The notes under the pieces: generated by a model
Seen by the model: the letters and a program-made list of their open reading frames with translations, nothing else
Told to the model about the DNA's origin: nothing
The model's database searches: none
Translations under genes and position numbers: made by a program
Shown: in pieces, positions 31,063 to 43,047 of the stretch
Numbering within the stretch: position 1 is the first letter of the stretch
Layout: each line of letters begins with the position of its first letter
Assembly (NCBI GenBank): GCA_012845835.1
Contig: JABAKD010000023.1
Span: 10,767,840 to 10,831,839, forward strand
Direction of reading: 5' to 3'
Source: Undaria pinnatifida
Taxonomy: Eukaryota > Sar > Phaeophyceae > Laminariales > Alariaceae
Length of the DNA: 64,000 nucleotides

Positions 31063-33770
31063 ATTGGTTGTCGATTCCCACCCCCTCCCCTTCCCCCCGT
31101 TTTTTTCCTCCGAGTCTGGTGGAGCAGTGGAGGGTGAAATTTTGTGGCTTATCGTGAGAGTACCACGGTGCAGCTGGCACCCGTTTATATTTTATAGGAG
31201 TCCAGGGTATTGGTTGTCGATTTCCCCCCCCCCAACACCCTGTTTTGTTCCTCCCAGTCTGGCCAAGCAGTGGAGGGTGTAATTTTGTGGTTTATCGTGA
31301 GAGTACTCTTGTGCAGCTCGGCCTCGTTTTGGTTTGTTTAAAAAGGAGTCCAGGGTATTGATTGTCGACCCCCCCCCCCACCTCACCCCGTTTTGTTCCT
31401 CCCAGTCTGGTCAAGCAGTGGAGGGTGTATTTTTGCGGTCTATCGTGATACTACCACGGTGCAGCTGGCGCCCCGCCCCCCTTCCTTTTTAGTAGGAGTC
31501 CAGGGTATTAGTTGTCGTCCCCCCCCCCCCCCCCCCCCTCCCCCCCGTGTTTTTCCGCGCAGTCTATGGTCAAGCAGTCGAGGGTGCAAGTTTGAGATTT
31601 GTCTTGAGCATACCGCGGTGCAGCTGGCCCCTGTTTTGTTTTGTAGATGTAAAGATTATTTTATTGCCGAGCGTCAAAACAGAAGCCCACCCCCCCACGC
31701 CCCCGGTTGTTTCCCTCGCAGTCTCCTTGAGCAGTGGCGGGTGTACGTTTGAGTTTCGTTGTGAGAGTACCCCGTTGTAGCTGGCCCCAGCTCACTACGT
31801 GTTTTTTTTTACGTGCAGGTTGATAGAGCATACGGGGTATTCGATATTGGCAAGCGAGAGTACTCCATCTCTTGGTTTGTTGTCCCATTTAACCACAGTA
31901 ATATATCGGGTAATAAGCCCCTCAAGTATCATAACTTTTTTCCCTCGGGAACGTACGCATTTCAGCTTGGGACACGTGTGGGTTTCAATCAGAAGATGTC
32001 GTGGCTGAATCCGATGCAGGAGCCCTCATAATCCTATTGAAGTCGTTGAGCTGGGTCGTCGTGGCGCGGAAATATGTTTATTACGATCTCCAGCAACTAC
32101 TATGCGTCGTCGTATCGCAAACACATCCTGTGAAACGCAGATTTTAACAGGTCCAGTGACGTCATCAGTACCCCTCGTATTCATTTTCACGTGCTTAATA
32201 TATTTATGCAAGCATCCGACACCATGCTCCCCATCAAAAACCGAGTAGCACAAAACGCGGGTAAAGGGGCACTTACAGGTAAAAGCTCGGCAACCTACTG
32301 CTCTGTTGCAAACGAATTACGGAAAACAAGGAGTAGGCGGAAGGTTCTCCGGCGTCCTCTTTCTTACAAGACACGAATATGTACCCTCGATATATCATAG
32401 TATAAATAAACTGCTGGCGCATCCATATTGGGGGAAAGAGCACTTTCTATTCGTACGCTCGATAATCGCAGGCACTCCTATAAAAAATCAAGGAGGCAGC
32501 TTTACCGGGGTCCTTCAGCGACAACAGACAACATTACACACTCCATTCGTTTATGAGGCTCGGAGGAAACCAAAAGGGGCAGGGGGGGGGGGGGGAGGGG
32601 GCGCGGCGGGGGTTGAAATCGTGCATGGTCGAAGTCGTATGACCATGGACCCGCGGAGGGAAATGGTAGTGGAGGGGGGGCTACGTTTCTGACGATGGAC
32701 AAACAAAACCTTGCACTCTTATTGAAAAAAAACCGGGCCAGCTGCACCAGGGAACTCTCACGAAAAAAAACAAACTTACACCCTCCACTGCTTCATCTGA
32801 CTGAAAAACAAAAATGGAAGGGGGGGCTTCGTTTCGGGCGATCGACAACCAATACCTTGAATTACTATATATATAAAAAAAGGGGAAGGCAGCTGCACCG
32901 TGGTACTATCACGATAAACCGCAAAAATACACCCTCCACTGCTTGACCAGGCTGCGAGAAACAAAACGGGGTTGGGGGGAGGGGGGGGATCGACAACCAA
33001 TACCCTGGACTCCTCTTCAAAAAAAAGGGGGGCGCTAGCTGCACCGTGCTACTATCCCGATAAAGCACAAAATTACACATTCTACTGCTTGACCAGAGAG
33101 GGAGGAAAAAACGAGAGGGGCGGGCTTTGTTTCAGACGATCGACGACCAATACCCTGGACTCCTCTTCAAAACAAAAAAAAACGGGGGCCAGCTGAACCG
33201 TGGTACTCTCACGATAGACCACAAAATTGCACCCTACACCGCTTGACCGGACTGGGAGGAAAAAAACGGGGGGGGGGGGGGGGGGGGGGGCAAAACCAAT
33301 ACCCTGGACTCCTATAAAAAAAAAAGGGTGCCAGCTGCACCGTGGTACTCTCACGATAAGCCACAAAATTACACCCTCCACTGCTCCACCAGACTTGGGA
33401 GGGAAAAAACGAGAGCGGGGGATGGGTTCGTTACGGACGATGGACAAATAACTCCCTGCACCCCTATTCAAACAAAAAAGAAGGGGGCAATCTGCACCGT
33501 GGTACTCTCACGACAAACCCCAAACTTACACCCTCCACTGCTTCGTCAGGCTGGATTTGAAAAATAGAGAAGGGGGGGGGGTTCGTTTCTGATGCTCGAC
33601 GGCCAACACCCTGCATTCCTTTTTGAAAATAATAAAACGGTGGCCGGCTGCACCGGGGTGCTCTCACGATAAAACACACCATTATTTACACGATAATATA
33701 CAAACCAAGATAGGGGGGGAGGGGGGGGGGGTGTTTCTGACGCTCGACACACAATAATAACTGAGAGAGG
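31063..33770. mobile_element. Fold-back element: inverted arms made of about 150-bp subrepeats
   Basis: Left arm (31063-31795): five direct units anchored by GTGCAGCTGGC at 31165, 31311, 31460, 31617 and 31777 (variants), each with CCAGGGTATTGGTTGTCGA and a C-run. Right arm (about 32505-33770): seven or eight units of the reverse complement anchored by GCCAGCTGCACC at 32739, 32889, 33035, 33189, 33330, 33488 and 33645, with G-runs. The loop is about 31796-32504. Long terminal inverted repeats made of short direct repeats are the hallmark of Foldback (FB)-type transposons. The target duplication and exact ends were not determined. Confidence 0.75.
31818..32031 (+). CDS. Loop ORF in the fold-back element
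   Basis: About 70 codons ending in TAA, of ordinary composition (VDRAYGVFDIGKREYSISW … NPMQEPS). A T-rich tract plus CAG acceptor (TTTTTTTTTACGTGCAG) lies directly upstream, which suggests a terminal exon. Either it is a gene carried in the loop, as some FB elements do, or the last exon of a host gene (see 30669-31060) whose intron received the left arm. No family is recognised. Confidence 0.4.
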
Positions 33771-34120
33771 GGGGGGGGGTATAGGCAGCTGTCTTCGAAC
33801 TCACCACCTGGAATTAGAAGAACCACGCCGTCAGATGCATGTATCGAATCCAACAACCAAAGCCCCCCCCCCCCTCCGCCTCAGTATTAATAAGGCCATT
33901 CCATCAGACGTTCATCACCACGGTTGACACTCGTCCTTTTTCTGGCCCAACGCTCACCCGTTGACGACCATCACGTCCATCTCCAATAGCTTATACTCCA
34001 GCCCACCTCCCATCCTCCACGCGCCATTCCCATCCTCCTTGTACCGCACAATCGCCCCCGCCGTACAACGCTCGGATGCCGACAAACTCTCTACCTACGC
34101 ATTATACAACGCGTAGTAAT
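33771..34120. other. No gene seen
   Basis: C-rich unique sequence between the fold-back element and the Harbinger relic. A 12-bp C-run is present near 33865. Confidence 0.5.
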
Positions 34121-36579
34121 CTAGGCGTTCTTGAGAATATTCTCCTTCGGGCGAAACTGCCTGTTGTAGGCTAAGAGCGAAGTGGTCGCCGCTCGCGTGG
34201 GAATTTCGCCGCTTCGCGTGGGTTTGGCGGCAGGGCCTGCCGGTTGGACCGCACTCTTGCACGCAGGTGGCAGAACCCCGCCCGTCGCCAGTAGGATTCG
34301 CCCCTTTTCTGTCTTGTAGTCTTCTTCCGACGCGACCACTTTGGTTTGCTCATGTCGGCAAAAGTTGTACAGGTGGAAGAGGGCGACGATCAGGTCAGTT
34401 CGGCCTGCGAACCCTACACTGAGGGGCCTCCACAGAATGCCCCACGTTGACGCGAGGATGCCGAACGACTGTTCGATCTTCACCCGCAGGTGGCTCAGGT
34501 AGAAGTTGAAGGAGTCCTGGTCCTATGGCAAGCTTTTCCCGGGGTACGGCGTCAGCAACTTGTCGCTGATTGGGTACGCCGCGTACTCGGTGATGTGGTA
34601 CCCGTCTGGAAGGCGCATAGTTGCCTTTGCCACAGAAGATCGGGTCCACGCCGACCAATCGTTGGCAGCCCCCGGAGCGATGATCGAGACGCTGCAGAAG
34701 CGATAGTTGGCATCGCACGTCGCCTGTACGTTAAAGCCGAATCCCGTCTTGCTGCCTGAGAAGTACGATACGGTGTGGGAGGTGCTCTTTGCAGGCGGCG
34801 CTTTCATCTCGATCAACCGATCATCTGAGGCAGACACAACATGATTGAAGATTCCGTTGGTGCTCTTGGCCTGACATATGGACGAACAAAAACAGGGCCG
34901 GGGAGGCGTACTTCAGAGGGGGTCACATCAGGACGCCAGAACCAAGGTTCCTCACGAAGAAATAAGCAGGCCTGCCTTCGGAAGCCATCTCTATAGATTT
35001 CAACATCTTACATACAGCTTGCATAACTACGCCATAGACTACTGCTGCTGTGACAGGTTGCTGTTGTATTAATAGTACACGTACCCTCACCTCGAATCCC
35101 GCGGCAAAAAATCGGCACTTTTCGTCTGTCTGCGGAAAGAAGAACGGGCCGACTTCACGGGTGTTGTTGATCGCGTCGACGACCTTCCCCATGATGGTGA
35201 AAACTGTGGACGGTGAAATGCCAAACCTCGGTGCGATATCCAGGTAGGAACCCCCCGCCAGCATCCGCAGGCCTATCGCCAGCCAGATTTCCACCTCGAT
35301 AGCTCCATGCTTCGCGCAACGCAGTCCTGGGTAGGAGCAAAAACGATAGAATGTTGGTGTCCACCTCGACCGAGCTCCAACCCCATCCGGTACAGCAGCA
35401 TTGCTCATCCCGTTGCTGTGCCTGCCGCAACGCACTTCTGCTTGCCGCAATGCACTACCCTTGCATTGCATAACGCGACTACTGCTGTTGCGGTGCTACC
35501 GTATGTGCCATAACCCTGACACATAGCTCCCTCCGTAAACCACGAAAGATTCACCCACGTACTCATACACCAGGTACCTGGTGCCGGTATCACGTACTCG
35601 TAGGTAGCATGTACTCGTAGTCATTCCATGTGCCAGGATTTTGTGGAAGATCTATCTCACAGCTGATATTTTATTGCTTTGCATAGACTCTGTACAGGTG
35701 GTTTTTTGTTCATGAGTACACACCGCCTTGCAGCAGCACGAGTTGCCGTGCAACGTACCGGGCATACAAACTGTCATGTACAGATGGGATGGTGGATGGG
35801 AAATGCTCCAAGCGGGAGCTGAGCCTTACAACGCATCTGGGCTGCAGAGAGTACAGCCTTGGGATGCGAAGACAAACTACGTACTCGTATGCCAGGTACC
35901 TGGTGCCGGTATCACGTACTCGTAGGTAGCACGTACTCGTAGTCGTACCATGTGTCCTATGGCCGGGATTTTGTGGAAGATCTATCTCACAGCTGATGTT
36001 TTATTACTTGCGTATGTACAGGTGGCTTTTAGTTCATGAGTACATACCGCCTTGCAGCAGCACGAGTTGCCGTGCAACGTACCGGGCATACAAACTATCA
36101 TATACAGAGGGTATGGTAGATGGGAGATGCTCCAAGCGAGTGCTGAGCCTTACAACGTAGCTGGGCTGCAGAGGGTACAGCCTTCAGATGCGAAGACAAA
36201 CTACGTACTCGTATACCAGGTACCAGGGTACATAACATGATACTCACTTCCAAAGCGCTCGTTCTTTTGGATAGCTGGACGAGGCTTCACGAAGCTCGCC
36301 TCGGACATTCGAACAGTCCTGCGGAAAGCCTTGCGCCGACGTAGATCTTCTCTGACCTCTGGCCATGTCATACGGTGCGGCTCGTAGATGGGCGCCCGTG
36401 TCTTGAGAGCATAAGAGTGTAGCTCCTGCCGTCAGGAACATGCCGAACGCGACGGACACCAGCGATAGCCTTCTGTTTCTGCGCCTCGTGTCTGGATAAT
36501 TGGGAAGGCTGAATCGCTGCTTCGTCCGACTCGAGGATGAGTCCTCCGGAGGCCCAGGCCGCTTCCTTCCATCGGCCAT
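34121..36579 (-). pseudogene. PIF/Harbinger transposase, dead copy with introns
   Basis: Read leftwards. 36579-36248 is an Arg-rich N-terminal exon with a hydrophobic stretch (LSLVSVAFGMFLTAGATLLC) and a GTGAGT donor. 35471-35091 holds the helix-turn-helix-like part (WLAIGLRMLAGGSYLDIAPRFG, STVFTIMGKVV), with an unclear start. A 220-bp GT-AG intron (35090-34871) joins it in phase 0 to 34870-34121: KSTNGIFNHVV, SYFSG, FNVQATCDAN (first Asp), GYHITEYAAYP, LLTPYPG, RVKIEQSFG (Glu), LFHLYNFC. This is the DDE_4 pattern. The second catalytic Asp (normally GD before AYP) is replaced by EY, and an in-frame TAG splits the last exon after GKSLP, so it is inactive. Confidence 0.85.
35560..36235. repeat. 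324-bp tandem duplication inside the first Harbinger intron
   Basis: GCAGCAGCACGAGTTGCCGT occurs at 35732 and 36056, and the blocks around CCAGGTACCTGGTGCCGGTA match at 35570 and 35896. A third partial unit starts at about 36217. The copies differ at scattered positions, so the duplication is not new. Confidence 0.8.
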
Positions 36580-36715
36580 AATGTTGGACCACCCCGGTCA
36601 ACGTTTGAAGCTACCCGATGGTCCCAGCGTTGAGCCACGGCGCTTGTCGGAGCACTGCCTTCGAAATCAGGAAATCGACGACAGGATTTCCTAATTTGTG
36701 ATTGTTAACTTTTCC

Positions 36716-37543
36716 AATTAAACCCGAACGATCCCAAACCGCAACACAGGGGGTTATAAATCCTGCGAGGGGGGCTTCTGGGTTGAAGTTGATCCAAGCA
36801 GCAAGCCAGTTTTCATTGATTGCCTCACACACCCCACCCGCCCCACACAACGATATCACCCCCCCCTCCAAACGCTCTACATAATCACCACCTAGCCCTG
36901 TTGTAGGGCACGGACATGAGGTAGATGAGGCTGCGCCACCATAGCTAGGCCGGGAGGGCCCTTTCTCGGCTGTGCTGTGGTGGGCTACTACTACTACTTA
37001 CAGCTGCTGCTGCTGCTGTGTCTTCGCGTTTGTCGCCATACACATCCGTGCTCTTGTCTTCGGTTGTGTGTGTCGCCACACGCCCGCCCTTGTTTTACTC
37101 ATCATCACGTTTGTGTCTCGCGTTTTCCGTGACAATCGTGCGCTGCCGCGTCCAAGCGGCAGATGGCAACCACGTGTGAAAGGCTGCCGGACCGCAGCAC
37201 AGGTGAAGTTCCGTGAGGGGGCGCGCACGTGCGTGTGCACACGGTGACACTACTCCAATGCATCTCGAGGATTGCCGGCACAAGATGAATGCCGTCTGTC
37301 CCCCAGTTTTTAGGACACAACATCCCGATCTATGGAGAAGGCGCATTGATAACTGCTGTCACAGCAGTTATGCAAGAATGTTGCCGGAAATTTCCGCCAA
37401 GAATTTTCTGAGAAATTCGTGGTGGGCATACTTTTAAAGTTACAGAAAAAAAAGGTTTCCAATTACATCGCAGCCATCGTTCTTTTCGGACCTGGAAGGC
37501 GTGATACACTTTCGATTTACTCTACAACCACTCTATATATAGC
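36716..37543. repeat. Triplicated 0.83-kb unit, copy A
   Basis: Begins ATTAAACCCGAACGATCCC and ends after TCGATTTACTCTACAACCAC. It includes a TAC/CTG microsatellite pair near 36988-37018 and a TTTCC.ATTACAT block near its end. Direct repeat with copies B and C, and the most diverged of the three. Confidence 0.85.
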
Positions 37544-37544
37544 C

Positions 37545-38371
37545 TTAAACCCGAACGATCCCAAACCGCAACACAGGGGGTTATAAATCCTGCGAGGGGG
37601 GCTCCTTGGTTGAAGTTTATCCTTGATCCTGCAAGCAGCAAGCCAGTTTTCATTGATTGCCTCACACACCCCACCCGCCCCACACAACGATATCACCTCC
37701 CCCTCCAAACGCTCTCCATCAATCACCACCCAGCCCTGTAGGGCACGGACACGAGGTAGATGCGGCTGCGCCACCATAGCTAGGCCGGGAGGGCCCTCTC
37801 TCGGCTGTGTGGTGGGCTACTACTACTACTACAGCTGCTGCTGCTGTGTCTTCGCGTTTGTCGACATACACATCCGTGCTCTTTTCTTCGGTCGTGTGTG
37901 TCGCCACACGCCCGCGCCCTTGTTTTACTCATCATGTACCAATGTGTCTCGCGTTTTCCGTGACAATCGTGCGCTGCCGCGTCCTAGCGGCAGATGGCAA
38001 CCACGTGTGAAAGGCTGCCGGACAGCAGCACGGGTGAAGTTCTGTGAGGGGGCGCGCACGTGCGTGCGCACACGGTGACACTACTCCAATGCCCAATGCA
38101 TCTCGAGGATTGCCCACACAAGATGCATGCCGTCTGTCCCCCAGTTTTAGGACACAGCATCCCGATCTACGAAGAAGGCGCATTGATTTTTGTTGTCACA
38201 GCAGTTATACAAGAATGTTGCCAGAAATTTCCGCCAAGAAGTTTCTCAGAAATTCGTGGTGGGCATACTTATATAGTGATGGAAAAAAAAAGGTTTCCAA
38301 TTACATTGCAGGCATTGTTCCTATCGGACCTGGAAGGCGTTATACACTCTCGATTTACTCTACAACCACCC
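37545..38371. repeat. Triplicated 0.83-kb unit, copy B
   Basis: Near-identical to copy C. On the minus strand both hold the same 86-90 codon frame at the unit start (37517-37777 here), containing GWVVIDGERLEG and SLCGAGGVCEAINENWLAA. That frame is partly kept in copy A. No domain is recognised on either strand. Confidence 0.85.
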
Positions 38372-38386
38372 CATTATTTTTATTTT

Positions 38387-38526
38387 TTAGGGCTGAATAA
38401 TTTCTTAAATTATGACAGAACGCCTCCGTATTTTAAGACAATATACGGAAAAATAGGAAAATTAGAAAAATTAGGAAAATTAGGAAAATTAGGACAAAAA
38501 AAGCTCTCCGATAAGAACGGCCCTAA
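38387..38526. mobile_element. 140-bp MITE-like element with TTAGGGC/GCCCTAA ends
   Basis: Sits at the end of unit B. It begins TTAGGGCTG and ends CGGCCCTAA, so the ends are inverted repeats with a possible TA target duplication. The interior carries short AGGAAAATT tandem repeats and CTCTCCGATAAGAACGG. A second, end-only copy follows at 38527-38628, and an inverted piece lies at 29371-29425. Confidence 0.5.
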
Positions 38527-38691
38527 GACAAAATATGGAAAATTAGGAAAATTAGGAAAATTAGGAAATTAGGAAAATTAGGAAATTAGGACAAAAAAAG
38601 CTCTCCGATAAGAACGGCTCTAAGCGACGTAGTGGGGTATATTTCAGGGATGCCATATTTAGATAAATGAGAAATTAACCTCACCTGTGAT

Positions 38692-39528
38692 TAAACCCGA
38701 ACCATCGAACCATCCCAAACCGCAACACAGGGGGTTATAAATCCTGCGAGGGGGGCTCCTTGGTTGAAGTTGATCCTTAATCCTGCAAGCAGCAAGCCAG
38801 TTTTCATTGATTGCCTCACACACCCCACCCGCCCCACACAACGATATCACCTCCCCCTCCAAACGCTCTCCATCAATCACCACCCAGCCCTGTAGGGCAC
38901 GGACACGAGGTAGATGAGGCTGCGCCACCATAGCTAGGCCGGGAGGGCCCTCTCTCGGCTGTGCTGTGGTGGGCTACCACTACTACTTACAGCTGCTGCT
39001 GCTGCTGTGTCTTCGCGTTTGTCGCCATACATATCCGTGCTCTTGTCTTCGGTTGTGTGTGTCGCCACACGCCCGCGCCCTTGTTTTACTCATCATGTAC
39101 CAATGTGTCTCGCGTTTTCCGTGACAATCGTGCGCTGCCGCGTCCTAGCGGCAGATGGCAACCACGTGTGAAAGGCTGCCGGACAGCAGCACGGGTGAAA
39201 TTCTGTGAGGGGGCGCGCACGTGCGTGCGCACACGGTGACACTACTCCAATGCCCAATGCATCTCGAGGATTGCCCACACAAGATGCATGCCGTCTGTCC
39301 CCCAGTTTTAGGACACAGCATCCCGATCTACGAAGAAGGCGCATTGATTTCTGCTGTTACAGCAGTTATGCAAGAATGTTGCCGGAAATTTCCGCCAAGA
39401 ATTTCCCAGAAATTCGTGGTGGGCATACTCATATAGTGATGGAAAAAAAAAGGTTTCCAATTACATTGCAGGCATTGTTCCTATCGGACCTGGAAGGCGT
39501 TATACACTCTCGATTTACTCTACAACCA
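38692..39528. repeat. Triplicated 0.83-kb unit, copy C
   Basis: Collinear with copy B across the full unit, including the minus-strand frame (38659-38931), the TAC/CTG microsatellites and the closing TCGATTTACTCTACAACCAC. Confidence 0.85.
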
Positions 39529-39529
39529 C

Positions 39530-39975
39530 CCTATTTAAGTGCAGTATTCGACCAATAATGATTTCTGATCAAAACTCAGCTGTGCAAGCTGCGTGTGGTA
39601 CTTCGATGCCTCGTGTTACGGGGTGTGTATGCCCTCGTGAAGGGTACTACAGGTCAGTGTTAAGGTCTTTAGTGAGGTATTAGTCCGTTTGACCACTTGC
39701 AACTGGTTAACCAATAGCTTACCCAAACTAAGCCTTATAACACTCTCCCCCCCTGAAACGGCGGGATAGCAGGTCGGCCGGATATACGGCGGACCTCTGT
39801 CAATATCCAAGCCGTTTCATTTCCTCGGGATACCAGGGAGAGTATTTTTCAAGTTCGACCCCCCTGCTATTGCCAGGGTCAACAGGATTAAGACGCCCAG
39901 CCTTGCGCTGCGAACGGAAACTGGACCACCCGCATTAAGGGGGACAAAGCCAGACACCTGTGTAAATCAGTATGC
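39530..39975 (-). repeat. Diverged family R segment, minus orientation
   Basis: CAGCTGTGCAAGCTG…TGTGGTAC, CGTGTTACGGGGTGTGTATG, CCAGGGTCAACAGG, GAACGGAAACTGGACC and GGGGGACAAAGCCAGACA follow the order seen at 17640-17870, but with insertions and many substitutions. Confidence 0.55.
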
Positions 39976-41010
39976 ATTAAACAGATTATAATTGCTGTAG
40001 CTTCGGATAAAGTTTGGAGTGAGCTACTTGGGTCTACCGGGGCTTGGTACGCAAGTTCCTGCGTACTCCCTGTGTATGTGGCAGGCCAGCGGATGTTACA
40101 TATATGTGCTTTGTTTTTTACTTTTGTGTGACGTGGTAGTAAGTATGGTAGTCCAGGGATGTTATGTGAATTGTATAATCTCCGGTGGTTCTACAGTATG
40201 CCACGTTGAAACCGAGGTCGTTGTCGTAGATTCGATCCCCGTAAGGAACTGTTCACTGTGCGATTTGAGAGGTCACACGCGTGAGGGTGCGAATTGGCGA
40301 AAACCGATGCAAATCGTCGAACATAAAACCTGACAAGCGAAAATGTTAGTGCGCCCTTCGTGCGATGAAATTGACAGCAAGTACCGGGGGAGAAATGGGA
40401 AGACACCTGGTACCAAGGCTTGCCCACAAGCCGCTGACGGTAAAACCTTCTAGGAATTGAGCTGGACAGCAAAATCAAAGCCATGACAACCCATAACACA
40501 CCAATACGTTGGTATTGACACGCGTCATATGGCGCCGGTGCGTGCCAACCAAAATACCAGCACCATCTCGGTAGTCGATACACTACGTCTGGTTGCTATC
40601 ATCCGTTGTGAGTACAGAAAGAGTAAATAGGGCGCTACGTGCCAACCAAATTCACAGGCACTCCATATATGGTGCGTCCTTCCCGGTAACGGTAGTTTAA
40701 TTATCGGAAAATCATTAATGGCATATCTGGAGGAACTTGGAAATCATCTCTTTTAGGGGGATTTTCGGCATGTGGAGCTCCCTGAAGAGATGTACGGAGA
40801 TGTGTGGTGTACTCCGCGTCATTTATCCAGCTGCAACAACAAGTTGCCCTTAGATCATTTGGGTGCACGGTTGACGCGCGCTACTGCAGCGATACACACC
40901 GACCCTTTTCGAGGGCTCTTATCTTGGTCATCTCAGTAGTTCAACATCTACCTTGACGGGGGTGCCCCCTTTTTCTCTACCTAGTATGAGCCACACGGAC
41001 GAACGAGTGA
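39976..41010. other. No gene seen
   Basis: Unique sequence with short frames on both strands. GATTCGATCCCC near 40232 resembles a tRNA B-box but lacks the rest of a tRNA. Confidence 0.45.
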
Positions 41011-41014
41011 TTGT

Positions 41015-41600
41015 TAACACTGCGGTAGACCACACTACAAACCTATTACGCAGGGTATTTCGTGCCTCCGGCCGTTTGCATGATCGCCTGACAACCTCTA
41101 CCAAACGCAGTAGCACATGCCTAACAAAGTAAAGTCACCCTCGCGTTCAATAGTGGTGACATCGCATGCCCACGTCACCTCGCTTGGTGTATTTTTAAGA
41201 TGTATCTCTGTCTTAGAGTTGGCCACCTCAGAGCCCCACATCGGCGCGGCCAAAATCATGGGCGTAAAATCGCATATGTGAGACAATAATAATGTGAAAA
41301 AAAGGAGGTACAGACAGATATGTTAAAATTGCGGTAAACCGCACTACTAACTTACGATTACGTAAGGTATTCCGTACATACCGTCTGCATGATCGCCTTC
41401 CAACCTATCTATGCCAAGCGAAGTATGACTAACGAAGTAACGTAATTGAGCGCGTGTACACTAAGCGTTCCTTTCGAAACAATAACGATTCGCATTTCTC
41501 CCTTTCGTTCTCAATGGCGGTGACATTGCATGACCACACATCACCTCGCCTGTTGTATTTGGTCAATATGTATCTCTTTTTTAGAATTAGCGATGTCAGA
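41015..41600. repeat. Diverged tandem duplication, offset about 310 bp
   Basis: GCGGTAGACC…TGCATGATCGCCTGACAACCT at 41021 aligns with GCGGTAAACC…TGCATGATCGCCTTCCAACCT at 41331. The downstream blocks around GGTGACATCGCATG and ATGTATCTCT also align in order. The copies are clearly diverged. Confidence 0.6.
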
Positions 41601-41759
41601 AATAATGGTATCTACATGATTGTACCTATCGATTGAAAAATTCTATCTTTCGATCCATGTACAATAACAATTATGAAGCTTTTAACACGTTGTTTACTAC
41701 ACCTAACTGGGTTGCACACCACATGTAACATCAAAACTTTGAGCAAATTAAACATTACC

Positions 41760-43047
41760 AGGCGGGTGATATAAAGGGGTGTCTTCTTGCTGCAACCGTC
41801 AGATTCGTCCCCTTTAAAGGTTTATAGTTTCCGCGCACCAATTGAACGGCTCGCCCCCCTCCCCCCTCCCCCCCCCCCCCCCGATCCCTCTTGTTCAAAC
41901 GCCCCACCTGAAATCACAATAAACCTGAGTAGTAAACACTACCAGCCAGCTGATATCATCTCATTATCCATCTAGCCATCCATGCCGTAGCTCCAACTCA
42001 ACTCCGCCCTCCGCCCCCCCCACCCTCTTTTGTTCCCCGCCCAATTCGTTCAAACGACCCATTTAGAATCGAAATCGACCAGAGTAATAAACACTTCTAA
42101 GCAATTGGTATCACGTCAATATCTTTCTAGCCATCCATGACGTAGATTTCATTCATACCCCCCCCCCCCCTCCAACGCCCCTTCCTTCCCCACACCCCGC
42201 ACGATCACCTAGACCCAGCACCGCGCGTATAGCAAGCCCCTACATATATATATATATATTAATACCCGCGATCGGAGGATCACACACAATGTTGCAAAGA
42301 TCAGTGTCGACCAAATCCTTGATCTCATTGGTGGAGTGTATTTTAATATTATATGTGACTTAAACCTCTTGAAAACCCTTGCCCCCCCCCCCCCCCCCCC
42401 CGCCTTTTGTTTTTTTTCCCTCCTCGCTTTCTCTTGCTTAAACGCCCCACCTAATATCGAAATCCGCCAGAATAATGAACACTTCCATGCCTTGGATATC
42501 GCCTCGTTATCGTTTTAGAACCGTCCATGCCGCTGCTGCAATTCCTACCCACCCCCGCCCCCAACGCCCCCTCCTCCCCTACCACCCGTACCATCGCATA
42601 GACCTCGCACCACGCGTATAGCAAACCCCTACAGCTATGCGACCTGAGGCCCTCCCCCCCTGCCCCCCTCCCCCACAATAAAGATTTATAATTTTATAAT
42701 TTCCACGCACAAATTGACCTGCCCCCCCCCCCCCCTCCCCCCCCCCCCCCCAACCTCCCGCCACCCTTTTGATCGAAATCAGGCCCCCACGTCCGTAAAA
42801 ACTCCTCCCTCCCCTCACCGGTTATTCGACTTACAGTATTCACATGATGAACTGATGAATTCATTCCACGGCTGTCAGATTTTGTCCCCCTCAGAAACGG
42901 GTTTTATAGGTTCCGCGCACAGACTGCCTAACATCACCCTGTTGACCCTGATAGCTACACTGTAGTTGCAAGGGGAGTCACCGACCTATATCCTTAATGA
43001 GGACACACAACCCGTAATACGCGTGATCGGAGCATCACACACAGCTT
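41760..43047 (+). repeat. Family R, plus orientation, left of the copy 2 insertion
   Basis: Several units of the type CCGTCAGATT.GTCCCC / TTTATAGTTTCCGCGCAC / poly-C / CGCACCACGCGTATAGCAA. It ends …CACACACAGCTT, where copy 2 has inserted; the continuation is at 55646. Poly-C runs at about 41850, 42160, 42380 and 42720 are up to 20 nt. Confidence 0.75.

Noticed and set aside
38387..38393. A telomere-type TTAGGG tract
   Set aside because: Single occurrence, not tandem. It is the end of a small inverted-repeat element.
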